A DNA stretch of 64,000 nucleotides from Bradyrhizobium sp. 1(2017) (GTDB taxonomy: Bacteria; Pseudomonadota; Alphaproteobacteria; Rhizobiales; Xanthobacteraceae): contig NZ_CP050022.2 in assembly GCF_011602485.2 (NCBI RefSeq), forward strand, positions 7,088,001-7,152,000, read 5' to 3'. Numbering within the stretch: the first letter of the stretch is position 1; each line of letters opens with the position of its first letter. The notes under the pieces were generated by a model. It had not been told where the DNA came from. It did no database searches and saw only the letters and a list, made by a program, of their open reading frames with translations. Below are positions 37,829-48,309 of this stretch, piece by piece. The position numbers were made by a program, and so were the translations under genes.

Positions 37829-37921
37829 GCTTTCGGAACGGATGTTGAGGCGGCGGCACTGCCGTGCCGCCGATGCCGGCGCATGGTGGTTCGGCTTGTG
37901 GGGGATTTGAGGAGCAAGGCC

Positions 37922-38377
37922 ATGTTTCAACGCATCATCGACGGGATCAGTGCATCCACCGGCACGACGGTGCGGCTGACCTCCCTGGCTGCCGGCGCGG
38001 CGTTCGCGCTCTTCATCACCACATGCTTCCTGTGCGCGGCCGCGTTCATTTCGGTCCTTGAAAAGTACGGTCCGGTGCAGGCCTGCCTGGCAGGTGCCGG
38101 CGTTTTCTTCTTGCTCACCGTGGCCGCGGCAGTGAGCTATTGGGCGTATAAGCGGCAATTGCGCAAGGCGGCCCACATCGCGGCCGAGCGCGCCGCGAAG
38201 TCGGCGGCTCAGAGCATGCTCGCAGATCCCATGCTGCTCGCCGCGGGACTCCAGATCGTCCGCGCCATCGGTATCAAGCGGTTGTTGCCGATTCTGGCGA
38301 TCGGCGGCGTCGCGCTGGGGATCATGGCGAGCCGCGCGGGCGTAGCTGACGAGGCGTCGGCCGAGCCCGCTGAATGA
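37922..38377 (+). CDS. Membrane protein paired with DUF883, holin-like
   Basis: This 151-residue protein has two strong membrane helices at about residues 18-42 and 50-72, a basic amphipathic stretch at about 75-110 and a third hydrophobic stretch near the C terminus. The architecture resembles phage-holin/DUF1469-type proteins that follow DUF883 genes, but I do not firmly recognise the family. The ATG at 37922 has GAGGAG eight bases upstream. A role in stationary-phase membrane physiology is inferred from the neighbour only. Confidence 0.75.
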   Translation: MFQRIIDGISASTGTTVRLTSLAAGAAFALFITTCFLCAAAFISVLEKYGPVQACLAGAGVFFLLTVAAAVSYWAYKRQLRKAAHIAAERAAKSAAQSMLADPMLLAAGLQIVRAIGIKRLLPILAIGGVALGIMASRAGVADEASAEPAE

Positions 38378-38554
38378 CGGTCCGAGCGGGTCAGAAAATT
38401 TCGTTGTAAGTCCTCTGCGCGCATCTATCGGAATTCGGCACAGGAGGCGCTGCGCATACCGCAGGGATGTCCCCTGCCATCACGGAAACGCTACTCGGAT
38501 GGGCAGGCGGTTGCCGCTAAAAGCGTCGCCCCTGATTCCAAAAGTCATTCTGCG

Positions 38555-39697
38555 ATGAAACCGTCCGTCAAGGCGAACCTCGCCGCATTTCAACCCGACG
38601 CCAGGCTGTATTTGACGCTAGGCATTGCCAACTGGTCGGTCTTCGTCGACCACATCCCGAACAACGTCGTCAACCTGCTCACGTTGCGAAACTTCGGCTT
38701 CAGCGGCGCTGCCGACCTGTTCGTGTTCGTGGTGGGGTATGGCGTCGCCATCATCCACGGCCGGATGGCGCTGGAACGCGGTTATGTCGTCGCCGCAACG
38801 CGCATCTTTCGGCGCGTCTGGCGGCTCTACGCCGCCTATGTCGTGCTGTTCGTGATCTACATCGACGCCATCGCCTATGTCGCCTCGCGATCGATGGCGC
38901 CAGAGATCATCCACGAATACAACATCTCGGGGATTCTCGAGCACCCGCTGCGCATCCTCGTCCGAGGTCTCGTGCTCCAGGAAGAGCCTTTGAACCTCGA
39001 CCTCCTGCAACTGATGATCCCGCTGATGGCCTTCTTTCCGCTCGTGCTGTGGGGCCTGTTGCGGCGGCCGAACGTGACGCTCGCGGCATCGGTTGCGCTA
39101 TATCTTGCCGCGCGCTGGTTCGACTGGAATTTTCGTGTCTATCCGGACCAGGAATGGACCTTGAATCCGCTGTGCTGGCAGATGCTGATGGTGCTGGGCG
39201 GCTGGTTCGCCGTGACAGGCGCCCCCGGCAAGGCGCTGCACGGCATGCCCTGGCTGCGGATCCTCGCAGGGACCTATCTCGTCTTTGCGATGGCCGTCAC
39301 CTTGATGCGCCATTCGCCGGCGTTGTCCGCCTATCTGCCGGGCCTGCTCCTTGACGGCATCGCGCCGACCGACAAGGAAAACCTCGCGCCCTATCGCGTG
39401 CTCCACTTCCTTGCGCTGGCCTTTCTCGCGACCCATCTCATCCCGGCCGGTCATCCCGGCTTGCAATTGAAGCCGCTTCAGGCGGTCATCCGATGCGGCG
39501 AGGAATGGCTCGCCGTGTTCTGCGTCGGCGTTTTCCTGTCCTTTGCCGGTCATCTCATCCTGATCACTGGACCCAATCTGGTGGCGATGCAGATCGTGGT
39601 GAGCCTTGCCGGCTTCGCCGCGATGACCGTGGTCGCCTATTACATCGCCTGGTCGAAGTGGCAGGACCTGCCCACCACCTTGCGGCAGCAGGCCTAG
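38555..39697 (+). CDS. opgC: OpgC-type glucan succinyl/acyltransferase
   Basis: This 380-residue integral membrane protein has about ten helices. It has the OpgC signature at the start ('RD..LD..RG' replaced by 'LTLGIANWSVFVDHIPNN') followed by 'LRNFGFS.AADLFVFV.GY' and 'LNPLCWQ.L...G'. OpgC transfers succinyl groups to osmoregulated periplasmic glucans. It is monocistronic, and the upstream 177 bases carry no gene. The glucan substrate is inferred from the family. Confidence 0.9.
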   Translation: MKPSVKANLAAFQPDARLYLTLGIANWSVFVDHIPNNVVNLLTLRNFGFSGAADLFVFVVGYGVAIIHGRMALERGYVVAATRIFRRVWRLYAAYVVLFVIYIDAIAYVASRSMAPEIIHEYNISGILEHPLRILVRGLVLQEEPLNLDLLQLMIPLMAFFPLVLWGLLRRPNVTLAASVALYLAARWFDWNFRVYPDQEWTLNPLCWQMLMVLGGWFAVTGAPGKALHGMPWLRILAGTYLVFAMAVTLMRHSPALSAYLPGLLLDGIAPTDKENLAPYRVLHFLALAFLATHLIPAGHPGLQLKPLQAVIRCGEEWLAVFCVGVFLSFAGHLILITGPNLVAMQIVVSLAGFAAMTVVAYYIAWSKWQDLPTTLRQQA

Positions 39698-39790
39698 CGG
39701 GAGGCGTCCCTTCCGATTCCCCTAGGTCCGCCGCCGCGGCTGCGCTATGCGAAGCGGGAGCGGGAACGCGCGAGGAGGCCGGGCCAGGTC

Positions 39791-40402
39791 ATGGCGAAAA
39801 TCGAGAGTGAAGGGGCCGGCAGTGCGCCGCCCCGGCGCGGCCGGCCGCGATCGATCGAGACCACCAACGCCATCCTCGAAAGCGCCTATGCGCTGATGGC
39901 TGCCACCGGCCTTTCCGCCACCACCATCGACGCGGTCGCGCGACACTCCGACGTCTCCAAGATGACGATCTACAAATGGTGGCCGTCGCGCGAGGCGCTT
40001 CTGATCGACGCCTTTCTCTACCATGCCGCGCAGATGCTGCCGCTGCCCCCGGCCGGCTCCGGTACACCCGCAGCGCGCGCACGCCGGCATGCCGCGGCCT
40101 ATGCCGAGGCGCTGCAGGGCGAGTTCGGCAAGGTGCAGCTCGCGGTCATCTCGGAATGCATTTCCAAAACCGGCTCCGCCGAGCTGTTCTACGCCCGCTA
40201 CCTGCAATTCCGCCGCGACGCGCTGGTGAAGATGATCGCCGCGGGCCAGAACGACGGCAGCATCCTCGCCGAGGGGCCGCCCGAGGATCTCTACGACGCG
40301 ATCTACGGCGGCCTGTTCTACCGCTACGTCTTCGGCATCGCGCCGGTCACGCCGGCCTATGCGCGCAATCTGGTCGACCTGGTGTTGCGGCCGAAGGCTT
40401 AG
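39791..40402 (+). CDS. TetR/AcrR family transcriptional regulator
   Basis: This 203-residue protein has an N-terminal helix-turn-helix at about residues 22-66 ('TIDAVARHSDVSKMTIYKWWPSREALL'). Its C-terminal helical ligand domain matches the TetR_C11-like family. It is convergent with the HWE kinase gene, with nine bases between stops, and lies 93 bases after opgC. Its target is unknown; opgC is a possible but unsupported candidate. Confidence 0.92.
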   Translation: MAKIESEGAGSAPPRRGRPRSIETTNAILESAYALMAATGLSATTIDAVARHSDVSKMTIYKWWPSREALLIDAFLYHAAQMLPLPPAGSGTPAARARRHAAAYAEALQGEFGKVQLAVISECISKTGSAELFYARYLQFRRDALVKMIAAGQNDGSILAEGPPEDLYDAIYGGLFYRYVFGIAPVTPAYARNLVDLVLRPKA

Positions 40403-40411
40403 CCGGCTCCT

Positions 40412-42103
40412 TCATCGCACGGGCCGCACCGGCGCCGAGATCTTGTCTGTGCGATCGCGCTCGGTCATGTCGACCACCGTCTCCATCGGGGCAGTCAGCT
40501 CGTAGACGTAGGAGGCGTCGGTGAAGTAGCGCTTGGCGGTGCCGCCGAGCGCCTCGGGCGCGACGCGGTCGAGCAGGATCAGGCCGAAATCGGAATCGGG
40601 ACGGCGCGTCGCCTCGCTGGTGTTGAACTCCTCCCAGCGGAAATTGAAGATCTCGCCGGCGCCCTCGCCTGTCACGGTCCAGTTGGCGGTGATGTGCGGA
40701 TGCTTGCCGACCAGCGACAGGCCCTCGTCGGAATGCGAGGCGAGCTCGAAGAACAGCAGCGACAAGCTCTGCGCCGCGCGCGCGCTGACGGCGATGTCGG
40801 GACCGGTGACCGCGATGCGATCGGCATGCGGAATGGCACGCGCCTCGAACAGGCCCTTCAGCTTGACCCCCTGCCACTGGCTCTCGCTGAGCAGCGAGAC
40901 CACGTTGGACATGGCGTGGATGCGCCCGATCAGGAGTTCGCGTGCGACATCGATGTCCGAGCCGTGGCGCAGCGTTCGCGTCACGATCGACTGGATCACC
41001 GCCAGGATGTTCTTGACCCGGTGGTTGAGCTCGTCGATGACGGCGGTCAGCCGGCGCTCGAAGCCGATTCTCACCTGGATTTCCCGGCTGAGCCGCAGAT
41101 TGTTGTAGGCGACATAGCCGAACAGGCCGCACACCATCGCGGTGATGGCGAAGCCGATCGCAGCGACGATGATGGCGGTCTGCTCGGCGCGACGCGCCGA
41201 ATTGGTCTTCGCGTAATAGCTGAGCTGCCAATCACGGCCGCCGAAGCTCACCGTGCGCGTCGCCGACGGAGCCGGTCCGTCCGCGGCCGCGATGCGTGTG
41301 GAGACCACGCCCTGGTCGTTGGCAACGAGCTCGCCACCTTCCTTGCGCGGGTCCCTGAGTGCGACCGAGAACAACGACATGTCGTCATTGGTCAGCATCA
41401 GCGTGGCAAGCTCGTAGGAGAACGTGACGAACCCGGCCGGCTCCGTTGCCCCCTCGGGAATCACGGGCGCGGCCACGATGATGCCAATCGGCCCGTTACC
41501 CCGGAGCAGCGGAATGGGGTCTGAGGCAACCGACCGCTTCTCGACCCGGGCGCGCGTCAACATGGCGCCGCGAACCTGATCCTGATCGTAGCTGCGGCCG
41601 GGCAGCGCCCTGGTCTCGTTGCTGCGCGGCTCGAGATCCAACAGCACGTCGATCGGCTGGGTGACATCGGCCGGATTGATCGGCTTGTCGTCATATCCGC
41701 GGATCTGCGGATTCGGGAAGCCGGCGCCGGCAATGGCGGCCTGCGCCGCCGTGAGCTCGTCCGGCTTCAGCCGGGCGATCCACCCCGCCACCACGAAATC
41801 GGTCTTGAAGGCGTAGATGGCCGAGCGCAGCGGCTCCAGCATGTTGGGCTTGATCACGGATGGCGTGCGGAACAGGCCTGAGGCGACACGCGCGAGCAGT
41901 TCGCGCTCCGTAAGCCGATCCTGGACGAGGCTGGCGTGAACGTCGATCGCACGCGCGAGCGCGATCCGGTCCAGCGCCAGCTCCTGATCGTGGACACGAT
42001 AGGCCGCAAGCCCCGAGAGCAAGGCTCCGAGCAGAGCGATGAAGCCGATGATGAAACCCAGCCGGACCACGCGACTACTCAGCCGAAAGCGGAAGGTCGG
42101 CAA
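40412..42103 (-). CDS. CHASE-type membrane HWE histidine kinase, degenerate ATP site
   Basis: This 563-residue protein has an N-terminal helix (about 13-32), a CHASE-like periplasmic sensor (about 40-300) and a second helix near 308-332. The HWE kinase core follows, with phospho-acceptor H361 in 'ELNHRVKN' and the 'RWEE' box. The N-box, normally ELATNA.KYG, reads ELASHSDEG, with H457 where the ATP-binding Asn is expected. The following 'DFGL' is also unusual. It may be inactive or work as a sensor that recruits a partner. No response regulator is adjacent. Confidence 0.85.
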   Translation of the reverse strand: MPTFRFRLSSRVVRLGFIIGFIALLGALLSGLAAYRVHDQELALDRIALARAIDVHASLVQDRLTERELLARVASGLFRTPSVIKPNMLEPLRSAIYAFKTDFVVAGWIARLKPDELTAAQAAIAGAGFPNPQIRGYDDKPINPADVTQPIDVLLDLEPRSNETRALPGRSYDQDQVRGAMLTRARVEKRSVASDPIPLLRGNGPIGIIVAAPVIPEGATEPAGFVTFSYELATLMLTNDDMSLFSVALRDPRKEGGELVANDQGVVSTRIAAADGPAPSATRTVSFGGRDWQLSYYAKTNSARRAEQTAIIVAAIGFAITAMVCGLFGYVAYNNLRLSREIQVRIGFERRLTAVIDELNHRVKNILAVIQSIVTRTLRHGSDIDVARELLIGRIHAMSNVVSLLSESQWQGVKLKGLFEARAIPHADRIAVTGPDIAVSARAAQSLSLLFFELASHSDEGLSLVGKHPHITANWTVTGEGAGEIFNFRWEEFNTSEATRRPDSDFGLILLDRVAPEALGGTAKRYFTDASYVYELTAPMETVVDMTERDRTDKISAPVRPVR

Positions 42104-42372
42104 TTAACACGGAGCATATGAACGCCGCTCGAACGGCCATGTGCCGAAACAGGGTGCTTCCCAGTGGCGGAGATAATGGAGGAGGAGGCATCAGTACGCA
42201 ACGTAAGTCGCCTGGAAAGCTTAATCCGGCCGGCCGATGGGTCCGGCCGGCATGGATTTGCCCCGGGCACCGGAGGTAGTTAATCGTCGTGTCCGAAATT
42301 TGTTCCGCAGGTCCAGCCCTGCCCCAAGTGTTAACGGCAAAAGCACCTGCGCTAAGTCGTCGCGTCCGACGG
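42104..42372. other. Non-coding interval between the HWE kinase and ureG
   Basis: These 269 bases contain the promoter of the HWE kinase on the minus strand and the downstream end of the urea cluster. I see no gene, repeat or recognised RNA in them. Confidence 0.4.
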
Positions 42373-42996
42373 TCAGCCCGCCCGGGTCAGACCGCCCTTG
42401 GCCTCGATGAAGCCGACGATGCGGTCCAGCCCCAGGCTCTTCTTCAGGTTGGTCATGACGAAGGGTCGCTCGCCGCGCATGCGCCTGGCATCCGTCTCCA
42501 TCTTCTCCAGGGAGGCCCCGACATGGGGAGCCAGGTCGATCTTGTTGATGACAAGAAGGTCTGACCGGGTGATGCCCGGGCCGCCCTTGGACGGGATCTT
42601 GTCGCCGGCGGCGACGTCGATCACATAGATGGTGAGGTCGGCCAGCTCCGGGGAAAAAGTGGCAGCCAGATTGTCGCCACCGGACTCGATCAGCACGAGA
42701 TCGAGACCGGGAAATTTGGCGCGCATGTCGGCGACCGCGGCGAGGTTCATCGACGCATCCTCACGGATGGCGGTGTGCGGGCAGCCGCCGGTCTCGACGC
42801 CGGCGATGCGGTCCGGCGTCAGCGAGCCCGAGCGCACGAGGTATTCCGCATCCCATTTGGTGTAGATGTCGTTGGTGATCGCAGCGATGTCATAGCGTTC
42901 GCGCATGGTCTTGCAGAGCAGGTCCATCAGCGCGGTCTTGCCCGATCCGACCGGACCGCCGACACCGACACGCAAGGGACCGTGAGACGTAGCCAT
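42373..42996 (-). CDS. ureG: Urease accessory GTPase UreG
   Basis: This 207-residue SIMIBI GTPase has P-loop GGPVGSGKT (residues 13-21), '[14 protein letters not shown]' and '[18 protein letters not shown]'. It couples GTP hydrolysis to nickel insertion into urease with UreF, UreD and UreE. The start at 42996 gives '[14 protein letters not shown]'. It is the last gene of the urea cluster, separated from ureF by 159 bases that hold a palindromic repeat, so it may be expressed at a lower level. Confidence 0.96.
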   Translation of the reverse strand: MATSHGPLRVGVGGPVGSGKTALMDLLCKTMRERYDIAAITNDIYTKWDAEYLVRSGSLTPDRIAGVETGGCPHTAIREDASMNLAAVADMRAKFPGLDLVLIESGGDNLAATFSPELADLTIYVIDVAAGDKIPSKGGPGITRSDLLVINKIDLAPHVGASLEKMETDARRMRGERPFVMTNLKKSLGLDRIVGFIEAKGGLTRAG

Positions 42997-43011
42997 AACT
43001 TGTTTCCTATC

Positions 43012-43132
43012 GTCGTCCTGGCGGAAGCCAGGACCCATTGCCACCGAAGTTCGTTGTCGCGGAAAGCTGGGGCCAGAGCCGCGTATGACCACAGACAATT
43101 GTGGTTATGGGTCCGAGCTTTCGCCGGGACGA
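43012..43132. repeat. Palindromic intergenic repeat inside the urease operon, CGTCCTGG family
   Basis: GTCGTCCTGG and CCGGGACGAC bound the element, and the left end contains the hairpin CCTGGcggaagCCAGG. The centre includes ACCACAgacaatTGTGGT. It is diverged from 10178-10318 and 29044-29170 and lies between ureF and ureG. Confidence 0.7.
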
Positions 43133-43155
43133 CCGCTCAGTGTGGTGCCGCACGC

Positions 43156-43878
43156 TCACGACCGAAACAACCGCGTATACTGCGTCTCGTGCCGCAGGCT
43201 GGCGAGATCGGCGCGGAACGTGGCGCTGCCAAGATCGTCCAATGTTGCATTCAGCGCACGATTCGCGGTCGCGGCGACGGCGGCTTCCAGCTTCACCAGC
43301 ACACGCTGGCTGTCGGTCTGGCCGAGCGGAACGAGACGGCTGGCCGCGGAAATCCAGTTCGAGACCAGCGCATGCAGGAACGCGTGCAGCGTCGGCGCCA
43401 GCGGCACGCCATGCATCGCGGCAACCACGCCGACCGCGACCGGATAGACCAGGGGCGCGCCGCATGCCGCAACCGTGGCGTCCAGCCCGCCGGCATCCCA
43501 CGCGGCGCGGGCGATGTCGATGAAGGCGCGGCCCTGCGAGGTGGTTTCCAGCTGCCGTTCGCGCGACGGCACGAAGGCGGCCGCGAGCTCGGCAATCTCG
43601 CTCAAAGTGGCCGTCTCGTCCGCTTCAGCGGCGCGATAGGCGTGGACCAGAAACGTCGCATCGCAAAAGCCCGAACCGTCTCCGAGCATCGCGTCGAGCC
43701 AGTCGGCCAGCGTTGCGATATCGGTGATGTCGCCGGCCTCGACCGCCCATTCGATACCGCTGGAGTAGGAGAAACCGCCGACAGGGAATGCCGGCGACAA
43801 CCAGGTCATCAACCGGTACAGCGCCGCCGCCTCGCGCTCGGCGAGGTCGCCGGCGCGGACCGGCTCATTTGTGGTCAT
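43156..43878 (-). CDS. ureF: Urease accessory protein UreF
   Basis: This protein of about 240 residues has the UreF core '[30 protein letters not shown]', 'W.LD..LGDG', '[15 protein letters not shown]' and a C-terminal '[22 protein letters not shown]'. It acts as a GTPase-activating partner of UreG in the nickel-insertion complex. The start overlaps the end of ureE by 14 bases; an ATG two codons upstream is the alternative. The length is slightly longer than average but normal. Confidence 0.94.
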   Translation of the reverse strand: MTTNEPVRAGDLAEREAAALYRLMTWLSPAFPVGGFSYSSGIEWAVEAGDITDIATLADWLDAMLGDGSGFCDATFLVHAYRAAEADETATLSEIAELAAAFVPSRERQLETTSQGRAFIDIARAAWDAGGLDATVAACGAPLVYPVAVGVVAAMHGVPLAPTLHAFLHALVSNWISAASRLVPLGQTDSQRVLVKLEAAVAATANRALNATLDDLGSATFRADLASLRHETQYTRLFRS

Positions 43879-44494
43879 GAGCATGCTTGTGGCCGTGGTG
43901 GTGGTCGGGGTGGTCGCAATGCTCGTCGTGATGATGGTGGTGATCGTGACCATGGTCATGCGCGGCATGGCCATGATGGTGGTGATCGTGGCCGTGATGA
44001 TCATGGTGATCGTGATGGCCGTGATCATGATGCGCATGGTCGTCGTGTCCATGCGCGTGGCCGGCATCGGCATAGGCGCCGCCCTCGGGATCGAACGGCG
44101 CCTCGATCTCGATCACGCGCGCGCCGAGGCCCTTTACCATCGCCTCGATGACGTGGTCACGGCGGATGCGCAAGGCCTTGGCCATGATCTGCGTCGGCAG
44201 ATGACGGTTGCCGAGGTGCCAGCCGACGCGAACGAGGTGGTGCGGATCGCGGCCGCGGATCTCCAGCAGCGGCTCCGGCGCCGCCACCACCTCGACCAGC
44301 CGGCCGTCCTCCAGCACCAGCGCATCGCCGCCGCGGAGCGCAACGGCATTCTCCAGGTCGAGCAGGAATTCGAGGCCGCGCGTCCCCGTCATGGCCATGC
44401 GGCGGCGGTGCCGATCGTCGAAATCGAGCACGACCGTATCCGCCGGCGCTTCCGTGAAGCGGTGCTGCCCCTTAACCTGCGTCGCCCGGATCAT
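43865..44494 (-). CDS. ureE: Urease nickel metallochaperone UreE with long His-rich tail
   Basis: This 209-residue protein has the UreE N-terminal domain ('[23 protein letters not shown]') and the metal-binding domain '[22 protein letters not shown]'. From about residue 145 the tail is an Asp/His-rich stretch with about 36 His in 64 residues and one Cys. The tail stores nickel. Similar tails occur in some UreE proteins and in HypB. It lies between the ABM gene (12 bases) and ureF (overlap). Confidence 0.95.
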   Translation of the reverse strand: MIRATQVKGQHRFTEAPADTVVLDFDDRHRRRMAMTGTRGLEFLLDLENAVALRGGDALVLEDGRLVEVVAAPEPLLEIRGRDPHHLVRVGWHLGNRHLPTQIMAKALRIRRDHVIEAMVKGLGARVIEIEAPFDPEGGAYADAGHAHGHDDHAHHDHGHHDHHDHHGHDHHHHGHAAHDHGHDHHHHHDEHCDHPDHHHGHKHAHDHK

Positions 44495-44506
44495 GCGCTT
44501 TTGTCC

Positions 44507-44806
44507 TCAGATCTTCTCGACCTTGCCGTCGCTGATGATCTCGATCACCGTCGGCGCCGTCTTCATTTGCGCGGAATATTCACGCCACACCTTCATGTGC
44601 GGCGCCTTGCCGTGGGCGTTGAGATCCTCGCGGGTCTCCCAGCGCTCGACCACCACGTACTGATCGGGATTGTTGACACTGACGTTACCGTCATAGGAGA
44701 TGCAGCCCTTCTCCTTGAGCGTCTCGACGGTGCAGGTCTTGTGACCCCTAATGAAGTCGTCCTTGTTCTCGGGCTTCATGAGCGTGGTGGCGATGACATA
44801 GATCAT
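44507..44806 (-). CDS. Antibiotic biosynthesis monooxygenase (ABM)-fold protein, copy 1
   Basis: This 99-residue protein begins 'MIYVIATTLMKPENKDDFI' and has the ferredoxin-like ABM pattern: 'YVVVERWETREDLNAHGKAPHMK'. ABM-fold proteins can be small cofactor-free oxygenases or heme-degrading enzymes, so the name does not define a function. It is about 42% identical, without gaps, to the next upstream gene by manual alignment. It sits between ureC and ureE, which is not a standard urease gene position. Confidence 0.85.
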   Translation of the reverse strand: MIYVIATTLMKPENKDDFIRGHKTCTVETLKEKGCISYDGNVSVNNPDQYVVVERWETREDLNAHGKAPHMKVWREYSAQMKTAPTVIEIISDGKVEKI

Positions 44807-44829
44807 GGGGTTCTTCCCTGTTGTTCTTG

Positions 44830-45129
44830 TTAGCGGACGTCGACCTTCTCGGGCGTGATCACCTCGATCTTCGGCGGCGCCGTGAAGCACTTCACCGCGA
44901 CACGGCCGAACGTCTTCATGTGCTCCATGCCACGATGCGGCACCAGCGCCTCGGCGTTCTCCCACTGCTCGACGAACACCATCTTGGCGGGATCGGTGAC
45001 GCTCTCGTGCATGTCATAGGCGATATTGCCGGGCTCCTTGCGCGTCTCCTTGATGCAGGCGGTGGCGGCTGCGATGAATTCGGCGCGCGTCTCGGGCTTG
45101 ATGGTCAGGGTAGCAACGACGTAAATCAC
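44830..45129 (-). CDS. Antibiotic biosynthesis monooxygenase (ABM)-fold protein, copy 2
   Basis: This 99-residue paralogue of the gene at 44507 shares the motifs 'MIYVVATL..KPE', 'YD..ESV.DP', 'VEQWEN.E.L..H' and 'HMK'. It was probably produced by tandem duplication, 23 bases apart. It lies 128 bases after the ureC stop and reads with the urease genes. Function unknown. The two proteins could form a heterodimer, as the fold often dimerises; that is inference. Confidence 0.85.
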   Translation of the reverse strand: MIYVVATLTIKPETRAEFIAAATACIKETRKEPGNIAYDMHESVTDPAKMVFVEQWENAEALVPHRGMEHMKTFGRVAVKCFTAPPKIEVITPEKVDVR

Positions 45130-45257
45130 GAGAAATCCTCCCGGCTTTTCTTCTAGGGTTCAATACCGGGCGGGACATTAGACCAGCCCGGATCGAACGC
45201 AAAACCCGCAAAAAGCCATCCCGGACAAGCGCCGGGGACATGCGTTGAGGCGCTATT

Positions 45258-46973
<1,716 letters not shown>

Positions 46974-47012
46974 CACAAGCCCCGTTTGCGTTTGATTACT
47001 TTGATGGTGTTC

Positions 47013-47549
47013 CTACGAAGCTCTCGCTCGTTTCACCACATCGTCGAATATTTCGTCGAGGTAGGCATTACCGCCGCGGCAGCCCGCGACGACCTGCACC
47101 GCCCAATCGGTGTACTCGGTCAGGTCGGCACGCTGCTCAGTGGTCGGGTTGGAACGAATACGAGCCCCGATATTGCTGATCTTGTCGGCAATTTTGATGA
47201 GCTTGGCATCAGCCGACTTCTTCGGCGCATCGACAATCTGTCGCCTCCGCCGCTCAGCCTTTGGCAAGCTCATATCATCTGTGCATTCGATGACGAGGGA
47301 AGCCACACGATCAGAGAATCTTGCTGAGAGCTCTTCGATAGTCGTCTCGGTGTCCTCGAGCGTATCGTGCAGCCAGCCGGCTGCAACGAGCTCGGCATCC
47401 GCACCGTTCGTTGCGACAGCAAGGAAGTTCGCGACTTCGGCAAGATGATTTGCGTAGGGCTCGTTGTCTCGCCCCTTACGCATCATACTCTTATGCCGGC
47501 GAGCGGCCACTTCGGCAGCTTCGGAAATGAACCGGACGGGCGGCCACAT
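47013..47549 (-). CDS. HD-domain hydrolase of the MESH1/small alarmone hydrolase type
   Basis: This 178-residue soluble protein aligns along its length with MESH1/SpoT-HD enzymes. It has R24-K25, H35, H61-D62 ('LHDTLEDT', E65-D66), 'ECTDD' and 'LIKIADKISN' (D122, N126), which are the metal and catalytic positions of MESH1 as I recall its numbering. The group removes the 3'-pyrophosphate of (p)ppGpp, and animal MESH1 also acts on NADPH. No synthetase domain is attached. The start codon follows the ureB stop by three bases, so it is translated as part of the urease operon. The precise substrate is not known. Confidence 0.85.
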   Translation of the reverse strand: MWPPVRFISEAAEVAARRHKSMMRKGRDNEPYANHLAEVANFLAVATNGADAELVAAGWLHDTLEDTETTIEELSARFSDRVASLVIECTDDMSLPKAERRRRQIVDAPKKSADAKLIKIADKISNIGARIRSNPTTEQRADLTEYTDWAVQVVAGCRGGNAYLDEIFDDVVKRARAS

Positions 47550-47552
47550 GCC

Positions 47553-47858
47553 TCACAGCTTCCCCATCACGTCGCCACGAAAACCGTAGATCGTCTTCTT
47601 GCCCGCCATGGCGACGAGCTGGACGTCGCGGGTCTGGCCGGGCTCGAAGCGGACGGCGGTGCCGGCGGCGATGTCGAGGCGCATCCCGCGGGATTTCTTA
47701 CGGTCGAATTTCAGCGCCGGGTTGGTCTCGAAGAAATGGTAGTGCGAGCCGACCTGAATCGGGCGGTCGCCGGTGTTGGCCACCGTCAGCGTCACGGTCT
47801 TGCGACCGACGTTGAGCTCGATCTCGCCGTCCTGGATGAAGAGTTCGCCGGGGATCAT
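47553..47858 (-). CDS. ureB: Urease subunit beta
   Basis: This 101-residue structural subunit has '[42 protein letters not shown]', the full UreB signature. It packs with UreA and UreC to form the urease core. The stop is followed at three bases by the start of the HD hydrolase. A palindromic repeat occupies most of the 111 bases that separate it from ureA. Confidence 0.97.
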   Translation of the reverse strand: MIPGELFIQDGEIELNVGRKTVTLTVANTGDRPIQVGSHYHFFETNPALKFDRKKSRGMRLDIAAGTAVRFEPGQTRDVQLVAMAGKKTIYGFRGDVMGKL

Positions 47859-47869
47859 TCTATCCTCCT

Positions 47870-47961
47870 CGTCATTCCGGGGCTTGCGCAGCGAGAGCCC
47901 GGAATCTCGAAATCAAAACCTCTGGATTCCGGGTTCGCCCCGCGGGCGCTCCGGAATGACG
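47870..47961. repeat. Palindromic repeat between ureA and ureB, GTCATTCCGG family
   Basis: CGTCATTCCGG (47870-47880) and CCGGAATGACG (47951-47961) are exact complements, with inner pairs such as CCCGGAATC and GGATTCCGGG. It is the same family as 17373-17452 and sits between two urease structural genes whose products are needed in equal amounts. Transcribed as RNA it would form a strong stem. Confidence 0.8.
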
Positions 47962-47969
47962 AATTCAAG

Positions 47970-48272
47970 CTACCTGATCGGCTCGTGCACGGTGACGAGC
48001 TTGGTGCCGTCCGGAAAGGTCGCCTCGACCTGGATGTCATGGATCATCTCGGGGATGCCCGGCATCACCTGGTCGCGGGTGAGGACCTGCGCGCCCGATT
48101 GCATCAGCTCGGCGACGGTGCGGCCGTCGCGTGCGCCTTCGAGGATGAAATCGGAGATGATCGCGATCGCCTCGGGATGGTTGAGCTTGACGCCGCGGTC
48201 CAGCCTGCGCCGCGCCACGATGGCCGCCATCGAGATCAGAAGCTTGTCCTTTTCGCGGGGAGACAGATTCAT
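47970..48272 (-). CDS. ureA: Urease subunit gamma
   Basis: This 100-residue protein begins '[24 protein letters not shown]' and has '[31 protein letters not shown]' and '[23 protein letters not shown]'. This is the complete UreA family pattern. It is the smallest urease core subunit and lies 37 bases downstream of ureD. Confidence 0.97.
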   Translation of the reverse strand: MNLSPREKDKLLISMAAIVARRRLDRGVKLNHPEAIAIISDFILEGARDGRTVAELMQSGAQVLTRDQVMPGIPEMIHDIQVEATFPDGTKLVTVHEPIR

Positions 48273-48309
48273 GCGACATCTCTTCCGTTCAACGCATCAA
48301 TTCAACCGG

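Noticed and set aside
43871..44833. A Met/Val-rich plus-strand frame of 320 residues opposite ureE and ABM copy 1
   Set aside because: Its MVMV repeats are the complement of the His codons in the UreE tail, so it is not a gene.
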